Shown piece by piece: positions 44,092-53,337 of a DNA stretch of 64,000 bases. Source of the stretch: Qipengyuania spongiae (GTDB taxonomy: Bacteria; Pseudomonadota; Alphaproteobacteria; Sphingomonadales; Sphingomonadaceae); NCBI RefSeq assembly GCF_026168555.1, contig NZ_CP092471.1, forward strand, positions 568,501 through 632,500, in the 5' to 3' direction. Each line of letters starts with the position of its first letter. The first letter of the stretch is position 1. The position numbers and the translations under genes are program-made. The notes under the pieces are model-generated. The model searched no databases, had not been told where the DNA came from, and saw only the letters and a program-made list of their open reading frames with translations.

Positions 44092-44793
44092 ATGGTCGGC
44101 AACCAGAAACTATGGCAGTCGGTGGGTCCGGTAAACGGTATCCTTCACCGCACTTACCGTGCATCACGCTTCGGTCCCGCCAATTCTCTGTGCTTCTCGA
44201 TCGGAAATGGTCGCTGCGCTGTATTGAGCGCTCCTGTCGATCCGACCGATGACGACTTCCGGGCGGCGGAAAGTCTCGGACGCGTTGCGGCACTTATCGT
44301 CCCGAGCCATGGTCATCGCGCAGGTCTCGATGCCTGGATCGCCCGATACCCGAACGCTACCGTGTATGCGCCGACCGCCGCAATCGCACTGGCTGGACGC
44401 AGCAAAGGTCGAGCTTTCGTACCGTTGACCGACCTCCAGACCGACGGATCAATCGCCGTCCACGAGGTTCCGGGTGCGAAGACCGGCGGAACGTTCCTTT
44501 CGATCCTCACGGATGAGCGGCCCGTCGTCTATCTCGACGAGATCCTGATCACGATGGATCAACGACCCGCCGGATGGCTCTACCGCCTGTTGTTCGGGTT
44601 GAAAGGCATCGAACCCGGGATAGGAGTGAACCGCGTCTACGCCGACTGGAGGACGAAAGATCGAAAGCGGGTGGCCAACCTGGCGCTGTCGCTACTGCAA
44701 GACGATCCGATCTGCGTCGTGGCACACGGCCCTGTGATCGACCGATCGCAAGATCTGGACGCAGCGCGAACAGCGCTTCGATCGCTGGATTGA
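44092..44793 (+). CDS. Metallo-hydrolase-like protein (MBL/DUF4336-type)
   Basis: A 233-residue soluble protein that resembles metallo-beta-lactamase-fold proteins of the DUF4336 kind (LIVPSHGHRAGLDAWIARYP, VYLDEILITMDQRP), but the full HxHxDH zinc motif is not present. GGAGGA seven bases before the ATG at 44092 fixes the start. It is divergent from a TetR regulator that probably controls it. Whether it is catalytically active is doubtful from motifs alone. Confidence 0.55.
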   Translation: MVGNQKLWQSVGPVNGILHRTYRASRFGPANSLCFSIGNGRCAVLSAPVDPTDDDFRAAESLGRVAALIVPSHGHRAGLDAWIARYPNATVYAPTAAIALAGRSKGRAFVPLTDLQTDGSIAVHEVPGAKTGGTFLSILTDERPVVYLDEILITMDQRPAGWLYRLLFGLKGIEPGIGVNRVYADWRTKDRKRVANLALSLLQDDPICVVAHGPVIDRSQDLDAARTALRSLD

Positions 44794-44968
44794 TCAATAG
44801 CATTGGCGCGACCTCACGGGTCCGTCCTATAGATCGCGCGGTGGTCAGCAGTCCAATCGTCATTCGAGTGGTGGCTGGCTTCCCACTTAAGAAGCAGCTG
44901 GTCTTGCCTGTCGAACGATCGAACCTGCTGGCGGAAATTGCCGTGATCGGCTTACGATCACATAGCAG

Positions 44969-45751
44969 GTGAATGGACCAGTGAACCATCGGACGAAATT
45001 CGCGATCCAAGATGCTTGGCAAGCATCGGCCCCAGTCGCGAGAAAATTCTTGCGGTTCGTGCGAAAACCCAGCGTTTCCATCGGGAGTGAAGATCAGCTA
45101 CCTTCATCGAAGCCGGTCATCGGAATAGTCCTCTTCGCCCTTTCACTGGTCATATCGGCAGCGTTTGCCATCGCAGCGCTTCCGCTGATGCTTTTTGTCG
45201 AGGCAGAACCTGGCAGTCAGCTGCAAAAGGTCTCCGCGCAATCGATACCGTCGGTCGTTCTGGCGGTAGTAATCCTCGGTCCACTGATCGAGGAGATCAT
45301 GTTTCGAGGCTGGTTGTCTGGCACGTGGCGCGCCGTCATCGCATCGGCGCTCTTTCTCGCGCTCGTGTTCGGGATCGCGCCACTCATCGACAAGCATCTC
45401 TCCGTTTCCGCCGCGATCATCCAACTGGGTCTGGTCATCATCGGTTCCGCTGGCTTCGCGCTCTTGGCACCGATCGATACAGGCAGACGACTTCCACGTT
45501 TCGAGCGACTTTTCCCTTATATCTTCTGGGCGCAGGGAATCGTGTTCGGGGCTCTTCATTTCCAGAACGTCAGCGCAAGCTCACCCATGGTTGCCGGTCT
45601 TGCGACGCTTCCGCTCGTCATCTGTGGGTGGATATGGGGATTTGCCAGGATCAATCTCGGTCTTTCAGGGGCAGTGCTTCTGCACGCCGCCTACAATGTT
45701 CCCGCCGCCGCAGCCTTGGTGGCTTTCTCCCTGCTGCAAAACGGGTGGTAA
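44969..45751 (+). CDS. CPBP-family intramembrane metalloprotease
   Basis: CPBP (CAAX protease / bacteriocin-processing, Abi) family, 260 residues with about seven membrane helices. The three catalytic motifs are visible: EEIMFRGW near residue 110, FGALHFQN near 195, and HAAYN near 240. An N-terminal soluble extension of ~45 residues precedes the first helix. GTG at 44969 is used. The substrate is unknown; relatives confer bacteriocin self-immunity or process prenylated-like peptides. It is followed by a serine hydrolase gene. Confidence 0.9.
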   Translation: MNGPVNHRTKFAIQDAWQASAPVARKFLRFVRKPSVSIGSEDQLPSSKPVIGIVLFALSLVISAAFAIAALPLMLFVEAEPGSQLQKVSAQSIPSVVLAVVILGPLIEEIMFRGWLSGTWRAVIASALFLALVFGIAPLIDKHLSVSAAIIQLGLVIIGSAGFALLAPIDTGRRLPRFERLFPYIFWAQGIVFGALHFQNVSASSPMVAGLATLPLVICGWIWGFARINLGLSGAVLLHAAYNVPAAAALVAFSLLQNGW

Positions 45752-45806
45752 ATCCCAATTCATCGCCGAGATTAGAGGGCAACCCGAGATGTCCCTCAAG
45801 CGAACT

Positions 45807-45822
45807 GATCCCTTCGGGGATC
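45807..45822 (+). other. UUCG hairpin before the serine hydrolase gene
   Basis: GATCCC-TTCG-GGGATC is a perfect 6-bp stem with a stable tetraloop, in the gap after the CPBP gene. There is no T-tract, so it may be a weak terminator or mRNA-stability element. Confidence 0.35.
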
Positions 45823-45893
45823 GGACTTACGGGATTGACGGCCTGTGTGCTACTTGGATAATACACCTGCTCGTCAAAGGAGTCTGCGCCGTC

Positions 45894-47390
45894 GTGAAGC
45901 GCCTCGTTATCATCTACCTGTCCTTCGCGCTCTCGGGCTGTGCTTCGGCCGGACATGTTGCCGTTCAACCCGAAGTGACAGTCAGCAGCGTACCCAGCTT
46001 GGACACTGTCTGGGAGAAAGTCCCTACGATGATAGCTGAGCATAATCTCGCCGGGCTCAGCGTAGCCGTGTTCGACGGCCATTCCATTATCGAAACCCGC
46101 ACGTTTGGGGTGAAGTCCAGAACATCGCCGACGCCAATCGATACGATGACCGCATTCTCGACTGCATCCATCTCAAAGCCGGTCACGGCGCTTCTTTGCC
46201 TAGTTCTCGATGCCGAAGGCGAGATCGACATCGATGCACCGATCGCGGACTACCTCGAGAGCTGGCAATTGCCGGAAAATTCGGAGTATCCGGCGGCGGC
46301 GAAAGTGACTTGGCGTCAGTTCCTCATGCATACCGCAGGCACCACACAGCATGGCTTCGCCGACTATTACTACGGCGATGCTATCCCTTCCCTGATCGAT
46401 AGCCTCCAAGGCCGTATTCCCCGATACGACAGGCCGATCGAGTTCCAGTTCGCCCCGGGGTCGGGCTGGCAGTATAGCGGTGGGGGCTATGTCATCGTGC
46501 AACTGGCATTGGAAGATCACTTCGACCGACCCCTGCGTGACCTGGCACGGGAGAAGGTATTCTCGCCGCTCGGTCTCGATAACACGACGATGGCACAACC
46601 AGGCGAACCGGGCTTTCTCGTGAACGCCGCGCATGTGCACAATGAGAGCGGGGCGGTCATCCGGACGGGCCTGCCGATCACGCCACAGGTCTCGGCGTCG
46701 GGCATGTGGTCTACCCCGTCCGATCTCGCTACCTTCGCCATCGCCATACAGCGCGCCTTGGCGGGTGAGACCGTCGGCCCGATCACCCCTGCGATAGCGC
46801 GTACGATGACCGACGTCTTCTCGCTGGAGCACGTGGGCGGAATGGGGACGCCGTTCTTTCGCGGGTTCGGGTTCGGGAACACAGATTGGTTCCGGCACGA
46901 TGGCTCGAATACGGGCGTCAATGCAGATCTCATGGCATCGATTACAGGTGGTTATGGCATGGTCCTGATGGGGAACGGCGACGATGCGAACACCGGGCCG
47001 GTCTTCGCCATGCTGCGACGAGAGATCATCGATGGCATGCGATGGAGCGTGCGCCATGCGGTGGGCGAGGAACCGATCTCGCCCGAGCTGGCAGATGCCA
47101 TCACCGGACGCTATCGCGGTCTGCTCTACGACCTTGGCTTGGACTATCGGATCGAGGCCGTCGACGGTGAGCTATGGATCGCGTCTGAGTTCTTCGCCCA
47201 GTTTCTAGGTCGAGATCGAAGCCGGATGCGTCATCTCGGCAACGGCGCATTTGCGATCGATGATTACCCGAACCGGTTGCAGTTCGAGTTGAATGACGAA
47301 GGTAAGGTGGCGGGCGTGACGTTGAGCCGCCCTGGAAGCACGGTCGGCGCCTTCGACCGATCGATGAGCCTAATCGAAGTCCGACCCTAG
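45894..47390 (+). CDS. CubicO-type serine hydrolase, lipoprotein
   Basis: Beta-lactamase/CubicO-family serine hydrolase, 498 residues. A short signal ends in lipobox ALSGC (Cys near residue 14). The catalytic Ser-x-x-Lys is in STASISKP near residue 95, with the Tyr motif in WQYSGGGYV near 200. A C-terminal beta-barrel extension follows from ~390. GTG at 45894 with AAAGGAG upstream is chosen. Family members are esterases or D-aminopeptidases; the substrate here is not known. No nearby peptidoglycan genes. Confidence 0.88.
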   Translation: MKRLVIIYLSFALSGCASAGHVAVQPEVTVSSVPSLDTVWEKVPTMIAEHNLAGLSVAVFDGHSIIETRTFGVKSRTSPTPIDTMTAFSTASISKPVTALLCLVLDAEGEIDIDAPIADYLESWQLPENSEYPAAAKVTWRQFLMHTAGTTQHGFADYYYGDAIPSLIDSLQGRIPRYDRPIEFQFAPGSGWQYSGGGYVIVQLALEDHFDRPLRDLAREKVFSPLGLDNTTMAQPGEPGFLVNAAHVHNESGAVIRTGLPITPQVSASGMWSTPSDLATFAIAIQRALAGETVGPITPAIARTMTDVFSLEHVGGMGTPFFRGFGFGNTDWFRHDGSNTGVNADLMASITGGYGMVLMGNGDDANTGPVFAMLRREIIDGMRWSVRHAVGEEPISPELADAITGRYRGLLYDLGLDYRIEAVDGELWIASEFFAQFLGRDRSRMRHLGNGAFAIDDYPNRLQFELNDEGKVAGVTLSRPGSTVGAFDRSMSLIEVRP

Positions 47391-47486
47391 CCGCTTTTTC
47401 GTAAGCTCCGCTCTCTGAAGGTCACCTATATAGCCGGACCCTACGCCTTCCATCCATCTCAATTGCAGACAGTCTGCTACCGACCT

Positions 47487-47585
47487 GTAAGCGTCCGGTC
47501 GAAACCGTTGTCGGCAACGTCCGGTTTTGGGATACAGGCGGAGGCACCGGAATGACCGGGGATGGGTAGATTTGTGACGGTCCGC
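47487..47585 (+). repeat. Dispersed intergenic repeat, copy B
   Basis: About 100 bases: GTAAGCGTCCGGTCGAAACC, a middle block with ACGTCCGGTTTTGGG, CACCGGAATGACCGGGG and TGGGTAG, ending near GGTCCGCTTTCC. It shares order and sequence with copy A (35395, minus) and copy C (47711). Nothing else is in this 515-base gap. Confidence 0.75.
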
Positions 47586-47710
47586 TTTCCAATCGAAACG
47601 GTAAAAGGTGGTCATTCGACCGGAACTGTGTGGCGCTCCATAAGCAAACATCTTCCCCACTCTGTATCCCGTTCGCCCCTCGATCGAAAGCCTGCCTTTT
47701 CATAAGCGCG

Positions 47711-47811
47711 GTAAGCGTCCGGTGAAAACCGTGGCGTCATATGGCCGGTTTCGGGAAAACGGCCGAGAGGTCGGAATGACCGGAGGTGGGGTGGTTTCGC
47801 GACTGTCCGTT
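47711..47811 (+). repeat. Dispersed intergenic repeat, copy C
   Basis: GTAAGCGTCCGGTGAAAACC, GGCCGGTTTCGGG, TCGGAATGACCGGAGGTGGG and GACTGTCCGTTTCC. Same layout as copy B, 224 bases upstream of it in the same gap and same orientation. It lies before the lipoprotein gene at 47906. Confidence 0.72.
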
Positions 47812-47905
47812 TCCCGTCAAATTTCTATGGAAGCAGACGTCTCCATTGCTCAGAATTTCGTCAATGATTAATGTCAGGTCGCAAAGGCAAGAGAAGGTAG
47901 TGTGC

Positions 47906-49126
47906 ATGGCCGAGAGCTTGACGAGATACGTCAGCGTGGCTGTTATCTGGGTGTTATCGTGGGCGCTACTTACCGGATGCGCCACAAAGCTCGCGCCATC
48001 GGTGGAACCGACCATCTCCTCGCAATATCTGTCCATCGAGTCTGCTCCGCCGACAGCATGGCCAAAGGATCCGCCACCGCCACCCGAAACACTCGATACT
48101 TTCGCTCGCCGGACCAGCACCGGTAGCGAGGAAGATCGGGCCAAAGCTTGGGAAGAGGCCAACGGCCCGGAAGATTTCCAGCAGGAAGCGCAGCGTCTGA
48201 TGCAGCTTCTGCCGAGCGCCGAGCCGGATAATTTCGTGCAGTTGCGCCTTGTTCGGGATGAAAGCGTTCCGACCGATCCGGCGCCGCTGCTGGGCGCCGA
48301 AGTATGGTTCAGGGAACGTGCCGCCGCGACGCTGGCGCGATATACTACGGATGAGCGGTTTTTCGCGCGCGAGGGAGGGTTTTCCGAGGCCGACATGGAA
48401 GCCCGACGTGAGCTGTGGCTCGACAGGCTCAAATTCATTGATACGTCGTATACCCTGTCTGGCGATCCGACGAGCGGCCAGATCGACATCAAACTTGGCA
48501 TTACCGAAGCCGCATTCCGCGAACTGGCCAACGAGCAGGGTTGGTCTTGGGACGACGGAGTGCGTTTTACGTTCGCCTCCGAACAGCCACCGGCTTTTCT
48601 GGACGCATCGCTTGAACGACAAGTGCGGGCATTCGTGCGGGAGCCATCGGCGCCCATCGTTCAGCTTCTGGCCCTTACCATCGGCACGGTCGTTCTGGAC
48701 GACGGCTGCTTTCGTCTGAAAGGCGAAAGCAGGAAACCCGGACCGCTGGTCATGTTCGGTTACGACACCCAACTGACGAGAGATGAAGACGGCTATCCGG
48801 CAGTCATCGATGGCGATCACCGCTATCGGATCGGCGAAGTGGGAGCATGGGGTGGACCCAATAAGGTCCGATCCGGCTCCCGGGAAACACGGGCGTTGCG
48901 TGCTGCCTGTGGAGATAGCGAAATCGTTAACGTGGGCAGTCCGCAATCGTTGCGGCTGTTCGCGCTGCCCTTTCCCGACTGGGTGCTCGATTACGCGCGG
49001 GCCAAGTCGCTGTCCTATGAGGATGCGTGGGACGAGGTGATCGGTTGCATGGCCAGAAACGAAAAGCGCGGGCGCGTCGGAATGGAGGCGCGCAATGCGT
49101 GCATCGATCAGTTCAATGACCGCTAG
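47906..49126 (+). CDS. Exported lipoprotein of unknown function (shares a domain with the 54828 protein)
   Basis: A 406-residue lipoprotein with lipobox ALLTGC near residue 23, followed by a Pro-rich segment. Residues ~110-220 contain EVWFRERAAATLARYTTDE, KFIDTSYTLSGDPTSGQIDI and KLGITEAAFREL. Equivalent blocks occur in the 787-residue protein at 54828 (GLWIQHEPTYGVAVAFTRDA, AETLAKYTDD, IVNIELGFSADPL). A second shared block has a GC-containing strand (VVLDDGCFRLKG / LALEDGCLVVYP). No known family recognised. ATG at 47906 with a nearby AGAAGG. The next gene overlaps its end. Confidence 0.7.
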   Translation: MAESLTRYVSVAVIWVLSWALLTGCATKLAPSVEPTISSQYLSIESAPPTAWPKDPPPPPETLDTFARRTSTGSEEDRAKAWEEANGPEDFQQEAQRLMQLLPSAEPDNFVQLRLVRDESVPTDPAPLLGAEVWFRERAAATLARYTTDERFFAREGGFSEADMEARRELWLDRLKFIDTSYTLSGDPTSGQIDIKLGITEAAFRELANEQGWSWDDGVRFTFASEQPPAFLDASLERQVRAFVREPSAPIVQLLALTIGTVVLDDGCFRLKGESRKPGPLVMFGYDTQLTRDEDGYPAVIDGDHRYRIGEVGAWGGPNKVRSGSRETRALRAACGDSEIVNVGSPQSLRLFALPFPDWVLDYARAKSLSYEDAWDEVIGCMARNEKRGRVGMEARNACIDQFNDR

Positions 49127-50165
49127 CGGCTTTCTTGTCGCGGCGAAGGTCTCCGCTCGCCCGTTTGCCGGTGCGACCAACGCTTTGCGCCATTCGCTGC
49201 GCCCTACTTTCCTGGTTTTGATTCTCGGTGTGATGATCGCCAGCTGCGATGGCGCGCCGGATCGCGAGGGCTCTGCCGCCAACCTGTCATCCGAACCAGA
49301 TCGCCTCGTTACGTCGCTACGGGAAGTCGAGGGGTTTTGGCTCGTCGAGCGGTTCGAAGATTTCGAGCCATCGTGGCGGAACCAAACACCTTGGCGCAGC
49401 GCCTACGTGCAAATCGGTGACGAATTCCTGACTTACAACGTGGGTTGCAACCAATCCGGCAATCCCGCAGCCCTTGGGAAGGACGGCATCCTTCGAGACA
49501 CGGGCGATGGCTCGCGGATGCAGACCTTGCAGGGATGCGGCGACGTTCGCGAAGCGCGTGACGGCCGCTTCTTCGCGTTCTTCGGCAGCAAGCCCGAGGT
49601 GCGCGGGTTGGGCGAGGGGCGCATTCTGCTGCGTAGCGGCGGGCGCGAGCTTATTCTTATCCGGCCAGACTTATGGCACCGGATTCACAAACCAGAGTTC
49701 GCCGAGATCGAAGGCCGCTGGGTGCCACAGATGGCCACGGCGTATGATGGCTGGGGATCGGAAGGGTTCGGACTGGGTGACAAACCGGGAATTGTGACCA
49801 TTGGGCGTGGCCGTGTTACGTGGTCGCTATGTTCCGACCTGCCGATCCCAATCCGCTGGACCTCCGATGGACGGCTCGTGAGCACGGCCTCGATCGACGT
49901 GACGGATTGTTCTGCGGTGACCCGCACGACGAATAATGGGCCTGGTGCCATCATGAGAATGTTGACCGCCAATCCCGCCGTGATCCGCTCGGGGCCGGAT
50001 CGTATCGTGTTAATCGATGGGTCGGGTGAAAAGGGCCACCGCATTGATCTTCGCTCCGAGGAAAGCGTCCTTAACCCGCCTCCTCCGCCAACGCTGCCGG
50101 AGGGATATAAGCGGCCCCCAATACCGCCGTTCCCTCCGGCCACGAACGGTGTAGGCGCGTCATGA
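49095..50165 (+). CDS. META/HslJ-like lipoprotein
   Basis: A 356-residue lipoprotein with a late lipobox (FLVLILGVMIASC). Two units resemble META/HslJ-type domains: residues ~80-190 contain GFWLVERFEDF, YNVGCNQSG and LQGCGD, and a second from ~195 contains EIEGRWVPQ and VTWSLCSDLP. Such domains occur in heat-shock and stress lipoproteins. GGAGG six bases before the ATG at 49095 supports that start, which overlaps the previous gene by 32 bases. The Pro-rich C-terminus ends just before a likely IS66 end. Confidence 0.65.
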   Translation: MRASISSMTASGFLVAAKVSARPFAGATNALRHSLRPTFLVLILGVMIASCDGAPDREGSAANLSSEPDRLVTSLREVEGFWLVERFEDFEPSWRNQTPWRSAYVQIGDEFLTYNVGCNQSGNPAALGKDGILRDTGDGSRMQTLQGCGDVREARDGRFFAFFGSKPEVRGLGEGRILLRSGGRELILIRPDLWHRIHKPEFAEIEGRWVPQMATAYDGWGSEGFGLGDKPGIVTIGRGRVTWSLCSDLPIPIRWTSDGRLVSTASIDVTDCSAVTRTTNNGPGAIMRMLTANPAVIRSGPDRIVLIDGSGEKGHRIDLRSEESVLNPPPPPTLPEGYKRPPIPPFPPATNGVGAS

Positions 50166-50382
50166 TCGATTAAACGTAAGGCGATCCACGCTGAAATCTT
50201 CCCCCGTGGCCATGGGAGCAGGAGGCAATACGCGCGTTGAATGAACGGCGGCTTTTAGTGCAACGGCGTGGCCACGCGTTCGTCCGCAATTGGGGTCGCT
50301 TCCTGAAAGGCAGCTTCTGGCGGAAAATCGCAGATAGCTGCCATTGGCGCAATGGCCCTCAGGCAACGTCCTGGCCGCCGGA

Positions 50383-52038
50383 TTAGGCCGCCTTCCAGGC
50401 CCAGGGCAGGAGTTCGTCGATGCGATTGATCGGATGACCCTTGCCGATGCGGTCGAGGACGTCGCTGAGCCACACCTGGGGGTTCACATCGTTGAGCTTG
50501 GCGGTCTCGAGCAGCGAATACATCGCCGCGGCCCGCTCGCCGCCGCAGTCCGCGCCGGCGAACAGCCAGTTCTTGCGCCCGACCGCGATGCCGCGCAGCG
50601 CGTTCTCGGCAAGGTTGTTGTCGATCTCAAGCCGCCCGTCCTGGGTGTAGGCAAGCAGCGCGGGCTTCAGCTTGATCGCATAGCGCAGCGCCTCGGCCAG
50701 CGGCGAACGCGCGGATGCCTTGGCAAGGACGCCATCTGCCCATGCGAAGAAGTCGAGCGCGATGAGCCTCGATGCCGCTCGCTGGCGCAAACGCTCTTGG
50801 GGAGGTTCCTGCTCGATCGACCGCTCGATCTCGTAGAGCTGCCCGATGAGGCCGAGCCCCTTGCGCGCAGCAGAACTGCGATCGGCAACAAGGACATCGT
50901 GCAACTTGCGCCTTGCATGGGCCCAGCAGGCGACGGGCGTGATGACGCCGGGCATGCGGCCGGGATCATAGAGCGGGTTGAACCCGGCATAGGCATCGGC
51001 CTGCAGAAAGCCTGCAAAGGCCGCAAGGTGCTCGCGTGGCCGCTCGCCCTTGCGATCTGGGCTATAGCGGAACAGCGCGGCAGGCCTGTCTGCCGGGCTC
51101 CATCGGCGGTTATCGCGCAGATAGACCCATAATCGCCCGGTCGACGTCTTGCCCGTGCCGGGAGCCAGCACCGGGACCGGTGTGTCGTCGGCGTGAAGCT
51201 TCTGACTGGCCATGACGTGGGCACCGAGACGCTCGACCAGCGGATCGAGCAGCCAGCTGACCTGGCCGAGCCAGTCGGCCATCGTCGAGCGGGACAGCTC
51301 GACTCCCTCACGCGCGTAGATCTGCGACTGGCGATACAGCGGCAGGTGATCGGCGAACTTGGCGACGATGACGTGCGCCAAGAGGCCGGGACCGGCGCGG
51401 CCGCGCGGGATCGGCAGACCGGGTGCAGGTGCCTGGGCGATGGTATCGCAGCATGTGCATGCAAGCTTGGGACGGACATGGCGCACCACGCGGAAGCTTG
51501 CAGGCACGTATTCCAGCACCTCGGTGACGTCTTCGCCGAGAACCGGTGCCGCGCGGCCGCACGCCGCGCAGCGATCCGCGCCTGGTGCCGGATGCACGAT
51601 CACATCGCGCGGCAGATGATCGGGCAGCGGCGCGCGCTTCGGTTTGCGCCTGGCCTTCGGCGGTTCGGCCTCGTCCTGATCGACCTGCCCGCGCATGACG
51701 CACTCGGCATGGGCCTGCTGGGCTTCGAGATCCTCGAGCGTGAGTTCCAGCTGATCGGCAAGCTGCATCATGCGTTCGGACGACTGGCCGAACTTCATGC
51801 GGCGCAGCTTGGCAAGCTGGGCTTTGAGCTTCTCGATCTGGAGCGTGGTCAGCTTGATCGCGTTGCGTGCAGCACCAAGCTCGTCGCGCGTTGCATCATG
51901 TGCTTTGCGCTCGTAAGCGAGCGCCTTTTGTTCCTGCGCCAGCGCCTGTTCCGAGGCGGCCAGACGCGCCTTGATCACCTCGGCAAAGGCGCGAAGCTCG
52001 TCCGGATCGGAAGGCAGATCGAGGTCGGCGGGAGACAC
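50383..52038 (-). CDS. tnpC: IS66 transposase TnpC
   Basis: DDE transposase of IS66, 551 residues from GTG at 52038 (in-frame sequence upstream reads into the tnpB gap and is not coding). An N-terminal coiled-coil (LAASEQALAQEQKALAYERK, leucine-zipper-like) is followed by a zinc-finger region (CAACG and CTCC near 170-225). The DDE core includes MADWLGQVSWLLDP, HADDTPVPVL, QADAYAGFNPLY and RLEIDNNLAENALRG. A C-terminal tail ends LPWAWKAA. It appears intact. Confidence 0.93.
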   Translation of the reverse strand: MSPADLDLPSDPDELRAFAEVIKARLAASEQALAQEQKALAYERKAHDATRDELGAARNAIKLTTLQIEKLKAQLAKLRRMKFGQSSERMMQLADQLELTLEDLEAQQAHAECVMRGQVDQDEAEPPKARRKPKRAPLPDHLPRDVIVHPAPGADRCAACGRAAPVLGEDVTEVLEYVPASFRVVRHVRPKLACTCCDTIAQAPAPGLPIPRGRAGPGLLAHVIVAKFADHLPLYRQSQIYAREGVELSRSTMADWLGQVSWLLDPLVERLGAHVMASQKLHADDTPVPVLAPGTGKTSTGRLWVYLRDNRRWSPADRPAALFRYSPDRKGERPREHLAAFAGFLQADAYAGFNPLYDPGRMPGVITPVACWAHARRKLHDVLVADRSSAARKGLGLIGQLYEIERSIEQEPPQERLRQRAASRLIALDFFAWADGVLAKASARSPLAEALRYAIKLKPALLAYTQDGRLEIDNNLAENALRGIAVGRKNWLFAGADCGGERAAAMYSLLETAKLNDVNPQVWLSDVLDRIGKGHPINRIDELLPWAWKAA

Positions 52039-52103
52039 GAACAGCGGATAACATGACGGGCGATCTTGACCAAGCCGAAGGCAGGAAAACCGCGCGCGAG
52101 TCG

Positions 52104-52455
52104 CTAGATATGCACAGGCCGCTGCGGGGGTTTTGGTGCAACCGTTCGCCGCCAGTCCATCGCCTCCAGAAGCAGCGAAAACTGCGCAGGGGTCAGCACC
52201 ACTCCGCCGTCGACCAGCGGCGGCCAGACGAAGCGATGGCGCTCGAGCCGCTTGGCGAACAGGCACAGGCCGGTGCCGTCCCAGACCAGCGCCTTGAGGT
52301 AGTTGCCGCGCTTGCTGCGGAACAGGAACACATGGCCGCTATAGGGATCGAGCCGGAAAACTTCGCTGGCAAGCACGCTGAGCGGCGAAGCCCTTGCGCA
52401 TGTCGACCGGCTTGCTGGCCAGATAGACCTTGGTTCCTGGCGGCAGGCTCAGCAT
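52104..52455 (-). pseudogene. tnpB: IS66 accessory protein TnpB, frameshifted
   Basis: The start (MLSLPPGTKVYLASKPVDMR) and the end (VLASEVFRLDPYSGHVFLF through the C-terminus) of a normal ~117-residue TnpB are present but in different frames. The shift is at 52375-52388, after RKGFA. TnpB is required for IS66 transposition, so this lesion probably inactivates the element unless complemented in trans. The gene overlaps the tnpA stop. Confidence 0.85.
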
Positions 52456-52904
52456 GACACGGCCTTCAAGGCGCGCAGAACCCGGGCAAGCGCCTTCTCG
52501 TTGACGAAGCTGTCGACGCTCAGGCGCGCGCCGCCCTCAAGCTCGATGGCAATCGCGCCTGCTCGTTGTTGCCCGGGCGGAGGAGAAGCCGCAACATCTT
52601 GCGCCAAGGGGCCGACCGAAGACTCCGGTTCGTCAGCGATGATCTCGCACGCTGAAGCTCGCTCCGAGGTCGCCACGAACTGGCCACATGGGATGAACTC
52701 CAGCGCCTCCCTTGCAATCGCTTCAGCCTCGCGCCGGTTGGCACGCCAGTTGTAGATCACACTCTTGGCAATGCCATGCCTGCGCGCGACCGACACCACC
52801 GTAACGTCGGGGCGCAGGCTCTCGGCGACGATCGCCGCCTTCTCTGTGTCAGAATAGCGCCGCCGCCGCTCCGTGCGCACGATCACGCCGCCACCTTCGC
52901 TCAC
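52449..52904 (-). CDS. tnpA: IS66 accessory protein TnpA
   Basis: TnpA of IS66, 151 residues, with a homeodomain-like helix-turn-helix (RRYSDTEKAAIVAESLRP, then VARRHGIAKSVIYNWR). The C-terminal half is variable and ends RVLRALKAVSC. Binds element ends together with TnpC. ATG at 52904. Next to it, on the far side, is the element's right terminus. Confidence 0.88.
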   Translation of the reverse strand: MSEGGGVIVRTERRRRYSDTEKAAIVAESLRPDVTVVSVARRHGIAKSVIYNWRANRREAEAIAREALEFIPCGQFVATSERASACEIIADEPESSVGPLAQDVAASPPPGQQRAGAIAIELEGGARLSVDSFVNEKALARVLRALKAVSC

Positions 52905-52986
52905 AGGACCTCCTTCTGGAGTCCAGAAAGAACTCCGTTCAGGATCCGTCCTTCACCGTCCAGCGCCGACCGCGCAACTCGTGGCT

Positions 52987-53000
52987 GGCCGGACGCTTAC
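52987..53000 (-). repeat. GTAAGCGTCCGG motif at the IS66 right end (copy E)
   Basis: Minus-strand GTAAGCGTCCGGCC. The first 12 bases are identical to the start of repeat copies B, C and D, although only this copy is attached to IS66 genes. Confidence 0.65.
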
Positions 53001-53337
53001 ACATGCTCCGAGCTATCCAACCGTAGAAAGAACGTGCTCGGCCAAACTGGAGGAGGAATTTCTAAGCTACCGTCGGGCGGGTTCCACGCTTTCCCGCGCG
53101 ATCATCGGGCACGACCAGCTCTCTTCTTCTGCAGGAGCCCCGACATTCGTCGAGACACCGGACAGCCGGCCGATGACCTGCCTATGAGTAGACTTCCGGC
53201 CACAAAAAGGAGTCGAGCCCTGTTGTGGTTCGATGAGATCACATCAGAACCGGCACCCCAAGTTCCAGATTGCGCTGGTATGTCAGCCGCCATTGTCGAA
53301 CGAGCGAAACTCAGCTCATGCGTCGAACTTCTTGCGG
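53001..53337. other. Intergenic stretch beside IS66
   Basis: About 340 bases between the IS66 right end and the convergently transcribed 497-residue gene. No open frame with gene-like codon use, no strong hairpin, and no further copy of the dispersed repeat were found. Confidence 0.4.

Larger units (their letters stand above)
50176..53000 (-). mobile_element. IS66-family element, defective
   Basis: The three IS66 genes tnpA-tnpB-tnpC are in order on the minus strand. The right end is GTAAGCGTCCGGCC (minus strand, 53000-52987), matching the usual IS66 GTAAG terminus. At 50176 GTAAGGCGATCC is a plausible but weaker left end; no 8-base target duplication could be matched. A frameshift in tnpB makes autonomous movement doubtful. 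The element sits between two convergent groups of unknown exported proteins. Confidence 0.75.
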
